Assembly (NCBI GenBank): GCA_030537695.1
Contig: JAUNVJ010000006.1
Coordinates: 1 to 62,989 of the forward strand
Length of the DNA stretch: 62,989 nucleotides
Reading direction: 5' to 3'
Source of the DNA: Tissierellia bacterium
Lineage (GTDB): Bacteria; Bacillota_A; Clostridia; Tissierellales; Peptoniphilaceae
Positions 17,616 through 28,180 of this stretch are shown here, piece after piece. Numbering within the stretch: the first letter of the stretch is position 1; each line of letters opens with the position of its first letter. The position numbers and the translations under genes were made by a program. The notes below the pieces were generated by a model, which saw only the letters and a list, made by a program, of their open reading frames with translations, had not been told where the DNA came from and ran no database searches.

Positions 17616-19274
17616 CTACTTGCATATGGCTCCTTCCGATGCATCATGAACCAACTTTTCATATTTCGAAAGATATCCTACGAAAGATCGTTTCGGTCTT
17701 TGAATTCGTTCCAAACGTCTTTTGATTTCCTCTTCTTCCAATGCGATATTCAAAGTATTTTCCACCATGTTAATGGAAATCAAGTCCCCGTCTTCCACAA
17801 TGGCGATGGGTCCGTCATTGGCAGCTTCGGGACAGACATGACCGATACTTGCTCCTCGAGTAGCTCCCGAAAATCGTCCATCGGTAATCAATGCCACTTC
17901 CTTATCCAATCCCATTCCGGCGATAGCCGATGTGGGGGAGAGCATCTCTCGCATTCCCGGTCCCCCTTTCGGGCCTTCATACCGAATCACTACAACGTCT
18001 CCTGAACGAATCTTTCCCCCATAAATGGCAGCACAAGCTTCCTCTTCTCCGTTAAAAACTCGTGCCGGTCCTTGATGTATCAGCATTTTTTCATCTACGG
18101 CTGCTCGTTTAACCACAGCGCCCTTCGGTGCCAAATTCCCATAGAGGATGGCTAGACCCCCTGTTGGAGAATAGGGTTTTTCCACCGGTGCAATAATATT
18201 TGGGTCCAAGTTGGACGCTTTTTCATACTGTTCTTTTAATGTTTTTCCCGAGACGGTTTGACAATCGCCGTGAATTAATCCCAATTGGTCTAATTCTCGA
18301 TAAACTGCCATAATACCTCCCGCTCGATCCAAATCTTCCATGTGGTGAATTCCCGAGGGCCGGAGTTTACATAAGGTCGGCGTCCGTTGGGAAATTTCAT
18401 TAATAACCCTTAGATCAAAGGGAAGACCCCCTTCTTGAGCAATGGCAGTTAAATGGAGGACGGTATTGGAGGAGCAACCGAGAGCATTATCCATGGTAAG
18501 GGCATTTTCGATCGCTTCTTTCGTGACAATATCCTTGGGACAAAGATTGTTTTTTATCAATTGACCAATCTGCATTCCCGATTCCTTGGCTAGAAGGATT
18601 CGATTGGAATAAACAGCAGGAATCGTTCCGTTTCCCGGAAGGGCGAGGCCTAAACTTTCTGTCATACAATTCATGGAATTGGCAGTAAACATTCCTGAAC
18701 AAGAACCGCAACTGGGACAGGCATTTTTTTCAATATCCCATAACTCTTCTTCTGTGATACTCCCTTGACTGTATGAGCCTACTGCTTCAAAGACTGACGA
18801 GAGATCGATACTTTTTCCCCGGGCACTTTTGCCTGCCAGCATGGGCCCTCCACTGATCACTATGGTGGGAATATTAAGTCGCAAGGCTGCCATGACCATT
18901 CCCGGTACGACTTTGTCACAATTTGGTATTAAAACCAAACCATCCAAGGAATGGGCTTTTGCCATCACTTCGATGGAATCGGCAATCAGTTCTCTGGAGA
19001 CCAAAGAGTATTTCATCCCTTCATGATTCATACTGATTCCATCACATACGGCAATGGCGGGAAATTCCAAAGGAGTGCAACCTCCTATGAGGACTCCTTG
19101 TTTGACTGCTCTTGTAATTTGATTTAAATGGACATGGCCCGGTACAATTTCATTAAAGGAGTTGACGACGCCTACCAGGGGCCGATTCATTTCTTCTTCT
19201 GTAAATCCTGCTGCTCGAAACAACGAGCGATGGGGAGCTCTTTTTGCTCCGGTAGTTACACAGCTGCTTTTCAC
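17616..19274 (-). CDS. ilvD: Dihydroxy-acid dehydratase
   Basis: Iron-sulfur enzyme of 552 residues that dehydrates dihydroxy acids to 2-oxo acids in branched-chain amino acid synthesis. Cluster ligands are in NCDKVVPG and [18 protein letters not shown]. The C-terminal barrel has [12 protein letters not shown] and [11 protein letters not shown]. The frame opens at 19295, but a GTG at 19274 behind AGGTGAT gives the usual [19 protein letters not shown] start. It lies between ilvC and ilvB. Confidence 0.95.
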   Translation of the reverse strand: MKSSCVTTGAKRAPHRSLFRAAGFTEEEMNRPLVGVVNSFNEIVPGHVHLNQITRAVKQGVLIGGCTPLEFPAIAVCDGISMNHEGMKYSLVSRELIADSIEVMAKAHSLDGLVLIPNCDKVVPGMVMAALRLNIPTIVISGGPMLAGKSARGKSIDLSSVFEAVGSYSQGSITEEELWDIEKNACPSCGSCSGMFTANSMNCMTESLGLALPGNGTIPAVYSNRILLAKESGMQIGQLIKNNLCPKDIVTKEAIENALTMDNALGCSSNTVLHLTAIAQEGGLPFDLRVINEISQRTPTLCKLRPSGIHHMEDLDRAGGIMAVYRELDQLGLIHGDCQTVSGKTLKEQYEKASNLDPNIIAPVEKPYSPTGGLAILYGNLAPKGAVVKRAAVDEKMLIHQGPARVFNGEEEACAAIYGGKIRSGDVVVIRYEGPKGGPGMREMLSPTSAIAGMGLDKEVALITDGRFSGATRGASIGHVCPEAANDGPIAIVEDGDLISINMVENTLNIALEEEEIKRRLERIQRPKRSFVGYLSKYEKLVHDASEGAICK

Positions 19275-19303
19275 TTCATCACCTGATTTTTCCACATTGA
19301 GTT

Positions 19304-20317
<1,014 letters not shown>

Positions 20318-20356
20318 TCATCCCCTTTTTTGATATTTATTTTAAATTTTTATTGA

Positions 20357-20575
20357 TTAACAAACATAATTGACATTGACACCGTCTAAATCATAGAGGT
20401 TGGCAACAAAATTACTTTTACGATTTTCAACGAAATCCAGTGTTAAGCTGAAATTGTTCAGATCTTCCGCATGAATGGACAAATTAGAAATTAATACGCC
20501 TTTTCTTTTGGCTAAACTGACAAGTTTTACTAAAAAATCCATATTATCAACAACAAGTTCTGCATTTCTTTTCAT
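20357..20575 (-). CDS. ACT-domain acetolactate synthase small subunit, short type
   Basis: Protein of only 72 residues with one ACT-like fold (a DFLVKLVSLAKRKGVLISNLSI start and a VNVNYV end). Position as first gene of the ilv operon and size close to E. coli IlvM suggest it is the regulatory subunit of IlvB. The second domain of IlvN/IlvH is missing and the ACT sequence is divergent, so valine feedback cannot be predicted. An AGGAAAGGA site precedes the ATG. Confidence 0.7.
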   Translation of the reverse strand: MKRNAELVVDNMDFLVKLVSLAKRKGVLISNLSIHAEDLNNFSLTLDFVENRKSNFVANLYDLDGVNVNYVC

Positions 20576-20604
20576 CTTTTAACATCCTTTCCTATTTTGA
20601 GTAT

Positions 20605-20870
20605 AAAAAAAGTCCTCAAGGTATAATACCTTGAGGACGAATAATCGTGTTACCACCTCAGTTTACAATAGAGTTACCCCTATTGCCTCTACGGGTCCAT
20701 CAACCCTGAGTCCTGTAACGTGGACAGACGATATTGACTACTTTTTACATTTCGCCTCAATTGCTATGGAGTGATTTAACATGGAACTTCCCTGTCGATT
20801 TTCACCACCCATCGACTCTCTACAAGTTTCATTCCTGTATTTTCTCCATCAATGCATTTAAATCTAAAAC
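20605..20870 (-). promoter_or_regulatory. T-box leader, isoleucine specifier (AUC)
   Basis: Transcription-attenuation leader of the ilv operon. The minus strand shows Stem I closed by ATGGAG (20844-20849) and CTCCAT. The specifier triplet AUC lies at 20775-20773, followed by A. The conserved T-box AGGTGGTAACACG is at 20647-20659. The terminator arms GTCCTCAAGGTA / TACCTTGAGGAC (20612-20638) end in a T-run at 20605-20611. Uncharged tRNA-Ile would stabilise the antiterminator and switch the operon on. Confidence 0.92.
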
Positions 20871-20879
20871 TTAATATCC

Positions 20880-20907
20880 AGTATATCAGGTTCTAAAAAT
20901 AAGTCAA
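20880..20907 (-). promoter_or_regulatory. Promoter of the ilv T-box operon
   Basis: The minus strand has -35 TTGACT (20902-20907), a 16-base spacer and -10 TATACT (20880-20885), directly upstream of the T-box leader. Confidence 0.65.
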
Positions 20908-21125
20908 CTGTTTTTATAAAATAATTTAATTTAATGGGAAAAATAAATTTTCCAAGGATTTGAGAACTTCTTTTTTTAATGGTCTTTTATCTTTTCTTTT
21001 TTTAAATCCTCAATCCAGTCCCTTAAAATGCCAATTTTTTGGATAAATTGGTGAAAAAAGTAGATTTTTCTTTCTCTGTCCTGTATAATAAAGTACTGGT
21101 TAAATATTTAGGATGGGAGGTTTAG

Positions 21126-22187
21126 ATGCAAGATAAGAAACGTGTGATACTCGGTATGAGTGGCGGCGTGGATTCTTCCGTTGCCGCAGCACTTTTAAAG
21201 GAACAGGGCTATGAAGTTATAGCCGTTTTTATGAAAAATTGGTCGGAAGACGATGGTGAGTGTACCGCAAAGGAAGATTATATGGATGTGGTTTCCGTAT
21301 GTTCCAAATTGGATATCAAACATTATACCGTTAATTTCGAAAAAGAATATCGCGACGAAGTGTTTTCTTATTTTTTATCCGAATATAAAAAAGGTCGTAC
21401 CCCCAATCCTGATGTAATGTGCAATACGGAAATAAAATTTAAGGCTTTTTTAAATTATGCCCTGGATTTTGATGCCGACTATATTGCCATGGGTCATTAT
21501 GCAAGGACCCGAAAGATCGACGGAAAAACTCATCTGCTTCGCGGAGTGGATGGGAATAAGGATCAATCTTATTTTTTAAGCCGTGTTCCCAATGAGGCCT
21601 TGGAGCGATGTCTCTTCCCTGTGGGAGATTTAGAAAAGGATCAAGTGCGTTCCATTGCAAAAAAATATGATTTATCCACGGCTTCCAAAAAAGATTCCAC
21701 CGGGATATGCTTTATCGGCGAAAGAGACTTTAACGAGTTTTTAGATCGATTCCTCTTTACAAAGCCGGGACCGATCCAAGATACGGAAGGTCATATTTTA
21801 GGAGAACATTCGGGATTGATACACTATACCATCGGCCAACGGCGAGGAATCGGCATAGGTGGAGTAGGTAGCGGAGAACCTTTCTTCGTAGCGGATAAGG
21901 ATCTAGAGAATAATACTTTGATTGTAGCACAAGGTGTCAAACATCCGGCTCTTTACCGCCATTCTTTCTACGGAGAAGATCCTTTTTGGATTGTAGAAGA
22001 ACCGACTTTTCCGTTGGAATGCACCATTAAAATACGTTATCGGACGCCGGATGTGAAGGCGACGGTAATAAAAGATTCAAAAGGCTTGTTCATCCGACCG
22101 GAAAAAGCTTTAAAGGGAGTCACTCCCGGACAAGTGGTGGTTTTCTATGATGGAGAAATTTGTCTAGGGTCTGCGATTATAAAGTAG
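21126..22187 (+). CDS. mnmA: tRNA-specific 2-thiouridylase
   Basis: Enzyme of 353 residues that puts sulfur on the wobble uridine of tRNA-Lys, -Glu and -Gln. The ATP-pyrophosphatase motif is GMSGGVDSSV near residue 10. The catalytic cysteines are in NPDVMCNTEIKF and TGICFIGERDF, and FLDRFL/GQRRGIGIGG follow. Length is typical. A GGGAGG site precedes the ATG. rplY follows 32 bases later and may be cotranscribed. Confidence 0.95.
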   Translation: MQDKKRVILGMSGGVDSSVAAALLKEQGYEVIAVFMKNWSEDDGECTAKEDYMDVVSVCSKLDIKHYTVNFEKEYRDEVFSYFLSEYKKGRTPNPDVMCNTEIKFKAFLNYALDFDADYIAMGHYARTRKIDGKTHLLRGVDGNKDQSYFLSRVPNEALERCLFPVGDLEKDQVRSIAKKYDLSTASKKDSTGICFIGERDFNEFLDRFLFTKPGPIQDTEGHILGEHSGLIHYTIGQRRGIGIGGVGSGEPFFVADKDLENNTLIVAQGVKHPALYRHSFYGEDPFWIVEEPTFPLECTIKIRYRTPDVKATVIKDSKGLFIRPEKALKGVTPGQVVVFYDGEICLGSAIIK

Positions 22188-22219
22188 TTCATTATTGATT
22201 TAATATATTGGAGGTTAAA

Positions 22220-22885
22220 ATGTCAGAATTTAAATTAAGTCTTAATAAAAGAGAAGCAAAGGGTAAGAATAAAGTAGATAAATTAAGAGCCCAAGGAATT
22301 GTGCCCGGTGTATTGTATGCAAAGGGAGAGGAAGCTCTTGCTGTACAAGGTTTGGAAAAAGACCTATTAAAAATCTATAACGAAGCGGGAACTTCAAATA
22401 TTGTTGCTTTGGATATTGACGGAGAAGAAGATAATATTCTGTTTAAAGAAGTTCAAATGCATCCTTTAAAAAATCAAATGATTCATTTCGATCTATACGA
22501 AATTGATATGACACAAAAAATTACCGTCGTTATTCCTATTGTTTTGGAAGGAAGAGATTCCATTAAGGCTCAACCGTCAAACCTTATTCAAGTGCTTGAT
22601 GAAATCGAAGTAGAATGTCTACCGGCCCACCTGCCTTCAGAAGCTGTTGTCAATGTCATCGATATGGAAATTGGAGATACGGTAAGCATTAAAGATCTTG
22701 ACATTTGTCAAGACGAAGATGTCGTTGTTCTTGCTGAACTTGAAGACACGGTTGCAACTCTGACAGAACCACGTGACGAAGAAGAATTGGATGCTCTTGA
22801 TGAAGATGTGGAAGAAGCTGAAGCCGGCGAAGTTCCAACTGTATCTGAAACTGAAGAAGACGAAGAAGAGCAAGACGAAGAATAA
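22220..22885 (+). CDS. rplY: Ribosomal protein L25/Ctc family
   Basis: 5S-rRNA-binding large-subunit protein of 221 residues, of the long TL5/Ctc type. The N-terminal L25 domain has KREAKGKNKVDKLRAQGIVPGVLY, followed by the C-terminal beta domain. The last 40 residues are a very acidic tail of Glu and Asp. The open frame begins at a TTG (22208), but that TTG lies inside the GGAGG site; the ATG at 22220 is the start. Confidence 0.93.
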   Translation: MSEFKLSLNKREAKGKNKVDKLRAQGIVPGVLYAKGEEALAVQGLEKDLLKIYNEAGTSNIVALDIDGEEDNILFKEVQMHPLKNQMIHFDLYEIDMTQKITVVIPIVLEGRDSIKAQPSNLIQVLDEIEVECLPAHLPSEAVVNVIDMEIGDTVSIKDLDICQDEDVVVLAELEDTVATLTEPRDEEELDALDEDVEEAEAGEVPTVSETEEDEEEQDEE

Positions 22886-22899
22886 TAAAGATTACATGC

Positions 22900-22936
22900 A
22901 AAAGATCTTATGAAGTTTGTTCATAAGATCTTTTAT
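22900..22936 (+). terminator. Terminator after rplY
   Basis: Perfect inverted repeat AAAAGATCTTATGAA / TTCATAAGATCTTTT with a 5-base loop, ending in TTTTATTCT. Confidence 0.88.
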
Positions 22937-23025
22937 TCTAATATCATCTTTTAAATATTACAGAATAGTTAGGAAGGAAAATCTATTTTATCCGCATCCC
23001 TTTGATTCGACAAAAGGAGTTATAA

Positions 23026-24081
23026 ATGGGAACATTTAAAAAAATTTTAATTTATCTCTTTTTCATGTTAATTCTTGTTACCTTAATTATTTTGGCCTTG
23101 AGAAAATATCATCACAAAAAAATAGAATCTGTCACCTCTAAAGATTATTCAGCAGAAAATTACAATTATCCGCAAGGAATTGACAGGACTCACCCAGAAA
23201 AATCTCAAATCCCCGGAGTAAATGTTTCAGTGATTGAGGATGGAAAAGCAGTTGGCTATAAATTGGACCCCTATCATAAAATTAGCAAAGGAGCCATTAT
23301 TACCTTAGGAGGTAGTGAAGGTAGTAGTAATTTCCCTCTAGCTGCTCAATTGGCGAAAGAGGGGTATGTCGTATATTCCATGTATTATTTTGGAAAAGAC
23401 AATCTACCGAAAGAACTTGTCAAAGTTCCTGTCGAAAATTTAAAGGCTATTCTTGAAAAAGTGAAAGGGGAAGTCGATGGACCGATCTCTGTTATCGGTG
23501 CTTCTAAAGGAGCTGAATTTGCCTTGTTGGCAAGCACGATTTATCCCGATGCCATTGACCATTTAGTACTATATTCTCCATCTTCTCATGTTTTTCAAGG
23601 ACTTTCATCCAATCGAAAAGTTAGTAGTTCATCTTTCTCTTTTCAAGAAGAAGAAATCTCCTATCTAAGTTTCAAGGATGTTTCTCCTTCTATTTGGATT
23701 CACTTTCTAATTCAAACAACCATTGGAAAACCCTTAGTTTTCGAACCTCTTTATCATAATCTTTTAGATAACACAAAACATTTTGAAGAAACAAGAATAA
23801 AAGTCGAAAAATTTCCAGGTGATATTTTAATTTTTGTGGGAGAAAAAGACCAAATGTGGCCTTCCTTAAAAATGGCAAAGTTCATTAAAAAGAATCACCC
23901 CCATACAAAAATTAAAACTTTTCACGATGCAGGACATACATTTTACGGTCCGGGGATTCTAGATCATTTTGCTCTAGGAGGAAATTCCACAACCAATCAA
24001 AGGGCTAAAATCATCTCTGATACTATTCTTTATCACAATCTTGAGCACTGGCATCCTCTCATCGAAAGTTCCAAGAATTGA
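23026..24081 (+). CDS. Membrane-anchored BAAT-type acyl-CoA thioester hydrolase
   Basis: Alpha/beta hydrolase of 351 residues. One membrane segment lies near residues 6-26; the rest is probably extracytoplasmic. The nucleophile elbow VIGASKGAEFALL (Ser160) is the signature of the BAAT C-terminal family (bile-acid CoA:amino acid N-acyltransferase and acyl-CoA thioesterases), with the acid near GEKDQMWPS and the His in DAGHTFYG. The N-terminal BAAT domain is mostly absent. An exported enzyme of this kind is unlikely to meet CoA esters, so its substrate is unclear. An AAAGGAG site precedes the ATG. Confidence 0.8.
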   Translation: MGTFKKILIYLFFMLILVTLIILALRKYHHKKIESVTSKDYSAENYNYPQGIDRTHPEKSQIPGVNVSVIEDGKAVGYKLDPYHKISKGAIITLGGSEGSSNFPLAAQLAKEGYVVYSMYYFGKDNLPKELVKVPVENLKAILEKVKGEVDGPISVIGASKGAEFALLASTIYPDAIDHLVLYSPSSHVFQGLSSNRKVSSSSFSFQEEEISYLSFKDVSPSIWIHFLIQTTIGKPLVFEPLYHNLLDNTKHFEETRIKVEKFPGDILIFVGEKDQMWPSLKMAKFIKKNHPHTKIKTFHDAGHTFYGPGILDHFALGGNSTTNQRAKIISDTILYHNLEHWHPLIESSKN

Positions 24082-24171
24082 TTCATTTTAAATTTCTTTC
24101 ATCACATAAAAAAATGAACATTTTATTTTAAATTATAGTCTATTTATGAATCCTAAATTTTATACAATTTA

Positions 24172-24201
24172 TAAAAAGACCCGCTTAAAAGCGGGTCTTT
24201 A
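24172..24201 (-). terminator. Terminator after the flavodoxin lipoprotein
   Basis: Stem AAAGACCCGC / GCGGGTCTTT with a short loop and a T-run on the minus strand. Confidence 0.88.
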
Positions 24202-24218
24202 GTATTTGCATTTTTGAT

Positions 24219-24842
24219 TTATTCAATGGGTAGAGCTTCTAACCAATCAGAAATCTGATCTTTGGAAGCATCTACTTCTGCTCCTGGAATTCCAAACTCT
24301 TGGAGCAATTCTCCACCGGTTGCCAAATCACCTACGGATTGGACGGAATCTCCAAGTCCGCCACCGCCAAAGGTAGCAAAGGGAACTACTTTTTTACCTT
24401 CAAAATTATGAGCTTCCAGGAACGTTTTTACAGTTGGTGGTACGTCACCATTCCAAATCGGATAACCTAAAAAGATTACATCGTAGTCGTCAAAACTTTC
24501 CACTTCTCCATCATATTCAGGACGAGCCTTGGCTTCCGTTTCTTCGACTAAACGAGCCTTCGTCTCATCTTCATCTTCAGGATAAGCTTCTGTAGGTTCA
24601 ATTTTAAACATATCGCCACCCATTTTTTCTCCTACCAGATTGGCAACTTTTTCCGTGTTACCGGTACGAGAATAATAAGCGATTAAAATTTTAGAATCCT
24701 TCGTTGCAGTTTCTTGTTCTTCTACACCATTGTTGGCAACGTTTCCTTTATTCTCTTGATTATTTCCTTGATTATTGGCACCACAGGCCACCAATACAAC
24801 GGAAAGACAAATCATAAAAAATCCTGTTAAAAATTTCTTCAT
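24219..24842 (-). CDS. Flavodoxin-domain lipoprotein
   Basis: Lipoprotein of 207 residues. The signal peptide ends at lipobox VLVAC (Cys20), then a low-complexity Asn/Gln/Glu linker. From about residue 50 a flavodoxin fold binds FMN: the phosphate loop is YYSRTGNTEKVA and further flavin-contact regions are YPIWNGDVPP and TFGGGG. It should act as an electron carrier on the outer face of the membrane. An AGGAGG site precedes the ATG. It is a single gene. Confidence 0.9.
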   Translation of the reverse strand: MKKFLTGFFMICLSVVLVACGANNQGNNQENKGNVANNGVEEQETATKDSKILIAYYSRTGNTEKVANLVGEKMGGDMFKIEPTEAYPEDEDETKARLVEETEAKARPEYDGEVESFDDYDVIFLGYPIWNGDVPPTVKTFLEAHNFEGKKVVPFATFGGGGLGDSVQSVGDLATGGELLQEFGIPGAEVDASKDQISDWLEALPIE

Positions 24843-24943
24843 AATACCTCCTAAAGTTTAAATTAAATTATGTTACGTTAAAATTATAACACAAATTAAT
24901 ATTTTTTAAAGGAGCATTCCTCTTTTTTGATATCAATGGTTAA

Positions 24944-24980
24944 AAAAGACAACTCTCCTTATTGAAATAAGGAGAGTTTT
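24944..24980 (-). terminator. Terminator of the serC-serA-DUF1015 operon
   Basis: Perfect inverted repeat AACTCTCCTTATT / AATAAGGAGAGTT (24951-24978) is followed on the minus strand by GTCTTTTTT. Confidence 0.85.
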
Positions 24981-24989
24981 ATCGATCTT

Positions 24990-26162
24990 TTATTCAAAGG
25001 AGTATAAAAATAGTCCGGAGATTAGTTTCGGTTCAAACCAGGTGGACTTCGGTGGCATAATCAATCCTTCCTCCGCTACATGGACAATCTCTTCCATCTC
25101 GGTGGCCGGCATCAAAATCAATCCTTGATATTTTTTCAAAAGCTCTTTGCTTTCTTCCACCGTTAAAAGTCCACCGCAAAAATCAAGATTATCATCTTCC
25201 CTTGGATTTTGAATCCCAAAGACAGGTGCCAAAATATAATCTTGGACAATGGAAGCATCCAAATCTTTGACCACATGATGACGAAGCTTATCTTCTCGCA
25301 ATTTCAACTGATAACCTCCCTCCTCGGTCAAAAGATAGTACTCTTTCGACTCCATAGGCTCCCCTTTCCATTGACCTTTTGTCACAACGAAATATTCTCT
25401 CAATGCCTCCACAATTTCCGAATTTGTCTTTCCATGAAAGGAACGGACCATACGATGATAGGGTTCGATGTGAAGTTCTTCTCCCGGAAAGACCACCGCC
25501 AAAATACCAGAGCTGAATTGTTTTGCTATTTCAGCAGCAGAAGCGGTGCGGTGATGTCCATCGGCAATATAGACATGCTCTAGATCTTCCAAAGTTTTTT
25601 GAACTTTAGCCACATCTTCCGGTAAAATCTTCCACAATCGGTGACAGGTTCCGTCTTCTCCTACAAAATCATAGAGTTTTTCCATCTTCCATTCTCTTAA
25701 TCTTAATTGGGGCGAAAAGAAAAACACCGGTTCTGTTTGCATCTTCGTCTCTTGAAAGTGATTTTTCCGATCTCGTTCTTTTGCTTTAAGGGTCAATTCA
25801 TGTTTTAAAATTTTTCCTTCCCAATAATCATGTCCCTCTTCAATGTAGACGATCCCTCTTTGACAATGGCCCTTCATTTCTTCTTCGTAAATATAAAAAG
25901 TGGCTTCTTCTTCCTGAAACAATATCCCATCGGCGATAAAAGCGTCCAATCTTTTTTTTGCCTCTTGATACACTTTCGGATCGTAGGGATTTACCTTAGG
26001 ACAATTGACTTCACTATGAATAACATTGATAAAAGAATTGGGTTTTTGTCTTTTGATCTCTTGAATTTCTTCATCGGTCACAACATCATAAGGGGCTACA
26101 ACGAAATCCTCCACCAGCTCTTTTTGAGGACGATAGGCTTTAAACGGCTTTACAGAAAGCAT
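24990..26162 (-). CDS. DUF1015-family protein in the serine operon
   Basis: Protein of 390 residues of the widespread DUF1015 family. Markers are FVVAPYDVVTDEE near the start, a KHELTLKAKERDR block, and the strongly conserved VYIADGHHRTASAAEIA (Asp201 region). The DGHHR motif recalls the ParB/SerK fold, in which it contacts nucleotide and serine phosphate. DUF1015 genes commonly sit beside serA and serC, as here, and no phosphoserine phosphatase gene is seen nearby, so a step in serine metabolism is plausible but unproven. The second ATG (26162) is six bases after AGGAGG; the upstream ATG (26168) abuts it. It overlaps serA by 23 bases. Confidence 0.85.
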   Translation of the reverse strand: MLSVKPFKAYRPQKELVEDFVVAPYDVVTDEEIQEIKRQKPNSFINVIHSEVNCPKVNPYDPKVYQEAKKRLDAFIADGILFQEEEATFYIYEEEMKGHCQRGIVYIEEGHDYWEGKILKHELTLKAKERDRKNHFQETKMQTEPVFFFSPQLRLREWKMEKLYDFVGEDGTCHRLWKILPEDVAKVQKTLEDLEHVYIADGHHRTASAAEIAKQFSSGILAVVFPGEELHIEPYHRMVRSFHGKTNSEIVEALREYFVVTKGQWKGEPMESKEYYLLTEEGGYQLKLREDKLRHHVVKDLDASIVQDYILAPVFGIQNPREDDNLDFCGGLLTVEESKELLKKYQGLILMPATEMEEIVHVAEEGLIMPPKSTWFEPKLISGLFLYSFE

Positions 26163-27075
26163 CTTCATCCTCCTTTTCCTCTTCGATTAATTCCATAATA
26201 TGATGAACTACTTCTTCTCCAATTCGACGTTGTGCTTCTACGGTCGAACCGCCGATATGAGGACTGATGGATACTCTAGGATGATGACAAATCGCCTCAT
26301 TGGGTTTTGGCTCATTGCAAAATACGTCCAAACCGGCACCGGCAATTTTTCCTGATTCTAATCCCATTAACAATACCTCTTCATCAATGACATTGCCTCG
26401 AGCAGCATTGATGATAAAAACTCCGTCTTTCATCCGTTTTAAATGGTTTCGATTGATAATCGGCTGATCTACGGAACTGGTATGAAGGGAAATAAAATCA
26501 CTGATGGGCAAAAGATCTTCCAATTCCATATAGACAAATTTCGGATCTTCTCGAACGACTTCATCATAAAAAACAATATTCATTCCCAGGGCTTTCGCCT
26601 TTTCTGCCAATGCCTTACCAATTCGACCAAAACCGATAATACCCAAGGTCTTTCCATAAATTTCCATGCCATTGTACTGTTTTTTATTCCATTGGCCCTC
26701 TCGCATGGTGACATTGGAGATGCTGATAAATCGAGCCAAGCCCAACATATGTCCCAAGACCAATTCCGCTACAGAATTGGTACTGGCATTGGGGGTGTTT
26801 TTCACATCGATTCCCACTTTTTGAGCCGTCACCAGATCTACATTGTCCAGCCCTACTCCAGCCCGAATGATGCGACGGAGTTTTGTGCCTTTCAAGGCCT
26901 CCAATACTTCTCGAGTCATTTTCGTCGCAGAGCGAATAATGATCACATCATAATTTCCTCCTTGGCGAATTAATTCTTCTTGATCCAAATGGGTTGTTTC
27001 TACGATAATTCCTTTATTTTCTAAATATTCAATGGCTTGAGAATCCAAGCCGTCATTGGCCAATACTTTAAACAT
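26140..27075 (-). CDS. serA: D-3-phosphoglycerate dehydrogenase
   Basis: NAD-dependent dehydrogenase of 311 residues for the first step of serine synthesis. It has GFGRIGKALAEKAKALGM (NAD site), the active-site Arg and Glu regions (NAARGNVIDEE), and SPHIGGSTVEAQ with the catalytic His. It is the short form without a C-terminal ACT domain, so it probably lacks serine feedback. It lies between serC and DUF1015 under the serine T-box. A GAGGTG site precedes the ATG. Confidence 0.93.
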   Translation of the reverse strand: MFKVLANDGLDSQAIEYLENKGIIVETTHLDQEELIRQGGNYDVIIIRSATKMTREVLEALKGTKLRRIIRAGVGLDNVDLVTAQKVGIDVKNTPNASTNSVAELVLGHMLGLARFISISNVTMREGQWNKKQYNGMEIYGKTLGIIGFGRIGKALAEKAKALGMNIVFYDEVVREDPKFVYMELEDLLPISDFISLHTSSVDQPIINRNHLKRMKDGVFIINAARGNVIDEEVLLMGLESGKIAGAGLDVFCNEPKPNEAICHHPRVSISPHIGGSTVEAQRRIGEEVVHHIMELIEEEKEDEDAFCKAV

Positions 27076-27086
27076 GGGACACCTCT

Positions 27087-28151
27087 TTATATTTCCTTTA
27101 CCGTTTTAGTAAGTTCATGCAACATTTCTGCTAAATCTGTCTCCTGACAATCTGCCATATGGGCAATTCGAAAGGTACTGCCCTTTAATTTTCCATAGCC
27201 TCCGGAGAGAAGATAGCCTTTATCCTTCATCTTCCTTAACAAAAGATCGATATCCTTACCTTCCTCCAAAGCAATCGTCGTCACTGTGGGAGACCGTAAT
27301 TCTTCTTCTGCAAAAAATTTTCCATATTTTTCCACCCATTCCCCTACCATGCTTTGTAGTCTAACATGTCTTTGAAGTCTTTTTTCCAAGGTTTCTTCTT
27401 TCACAATATAGCGTAATTGCTCTCGTGCCGCTGCCATTAAGCTGATATTGGGTGTGGATGGATACTGATCTTTTTTGATTCTGTAATTATCCAATTTCAA
27501 AAGATCCATATAAAATCCTCGTCGCTTTTTGTCTTCTGCCCTTTGTCTTGCCTTGTGGGAAAAAGTACAAAATGCCATTCCCGGAGGAAGCCCCAAGGAT
27601 TTTTGCGTGGAAGTAATCATAATATCGATTCCCCAATCATCTACATCGGTGGGAGCTCCCCCGGTAGCCGAGACGGAATCGACAATCCAGAGAATTTCCG
27701 GATATTTCTTGAAAATCCTAGACAATTGATCCAATGGATTGATTACGCCTGTAGACGTTTCATTATGGGTTAAGGCAATAGCGTCATATTTTCCACTTTT
27801 TGCTGCTTCTTCCAATTTTTTTTCGTCAATTCCTCGACCCCATTCTTCTTCGTATAGATCCACTTCTAGACCTATCCCTTTTCCAATCTCTTCAAATCGG
27901 TTTCCAAAGGCTCCTACAGAAAATACTGCAACGGAATTTGCACAGGAAGATAAAGAGCCTTCCATAAGTCCTGTCCCCGAGGAAGAAGAGCAAAGAACCG
28001 CCTTTTCAGTATGCCAAATATTTTGCATATATTGTGAAATTTCCAATTGCCATTGGGAAGCCTCTTGACCTCTATGGGAGATCATATTATGACTCATAGC
28101 ATTCAATACTTCTTCTCTCACCGGTACGGGACCGGGAATATATAGTTTCAT
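27087..28151 (-). CDS. serC: Class V aminotransferase, phosphoserine aminotransferase-like
   Basis: PLP enzyme of 354 residues. PGPVPVREEVLNAMSHNMISHRG at the N-terminus, the Asp in VDSVSATGG, and the PLP-lysine motif STQKSLGLPPG are those of class V aminotransferases of the alanine-glyoxylate/SerC-like type. First gene of the operon after a serine T-box, followed by serA, which supports phosphohydroxypyruvate as acceptor. By sequence alone alanine:glyoxylate or serine:pyruvate transamination is also possible. An AGGAGG site precedes the ATG. Confidence 0.85.
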   Translation of the reverse strand: MKLYIPGPVPVREEVLNAMSHNMISHRGQEASQWQLEISQYMQNIWHTEKAVLCSSSSGTGLMEGSLSSCANSVAVFSVGAFGNRFEEIGKGIGLEVDLYEEEWGRGIDEKKLEEAAKSGKYDAIALTHNETSTGVINPLDQLSRIFKKYPEILWIVDSVSATGGAPTDVDDWGIDIMITSTQKSLGLPPGMAFCTFSHKARQRAEDKKRRGFYMDLLKLDNYRIKKDQYPSTPNISLMAAAREQLRYIVKEETLEKRLQRHVRLQSMVGEWVEKYGKFFAEEELRSPTVTTIALEEGKDIDLLLRKMKDKGYLLSGGYGKLKGSTFRIAHMADCQETDLAEMLHELTKTVKEI

Positions 28152-28180
28152 CTCTATCCTCCTATTTTAATTATTCAATA

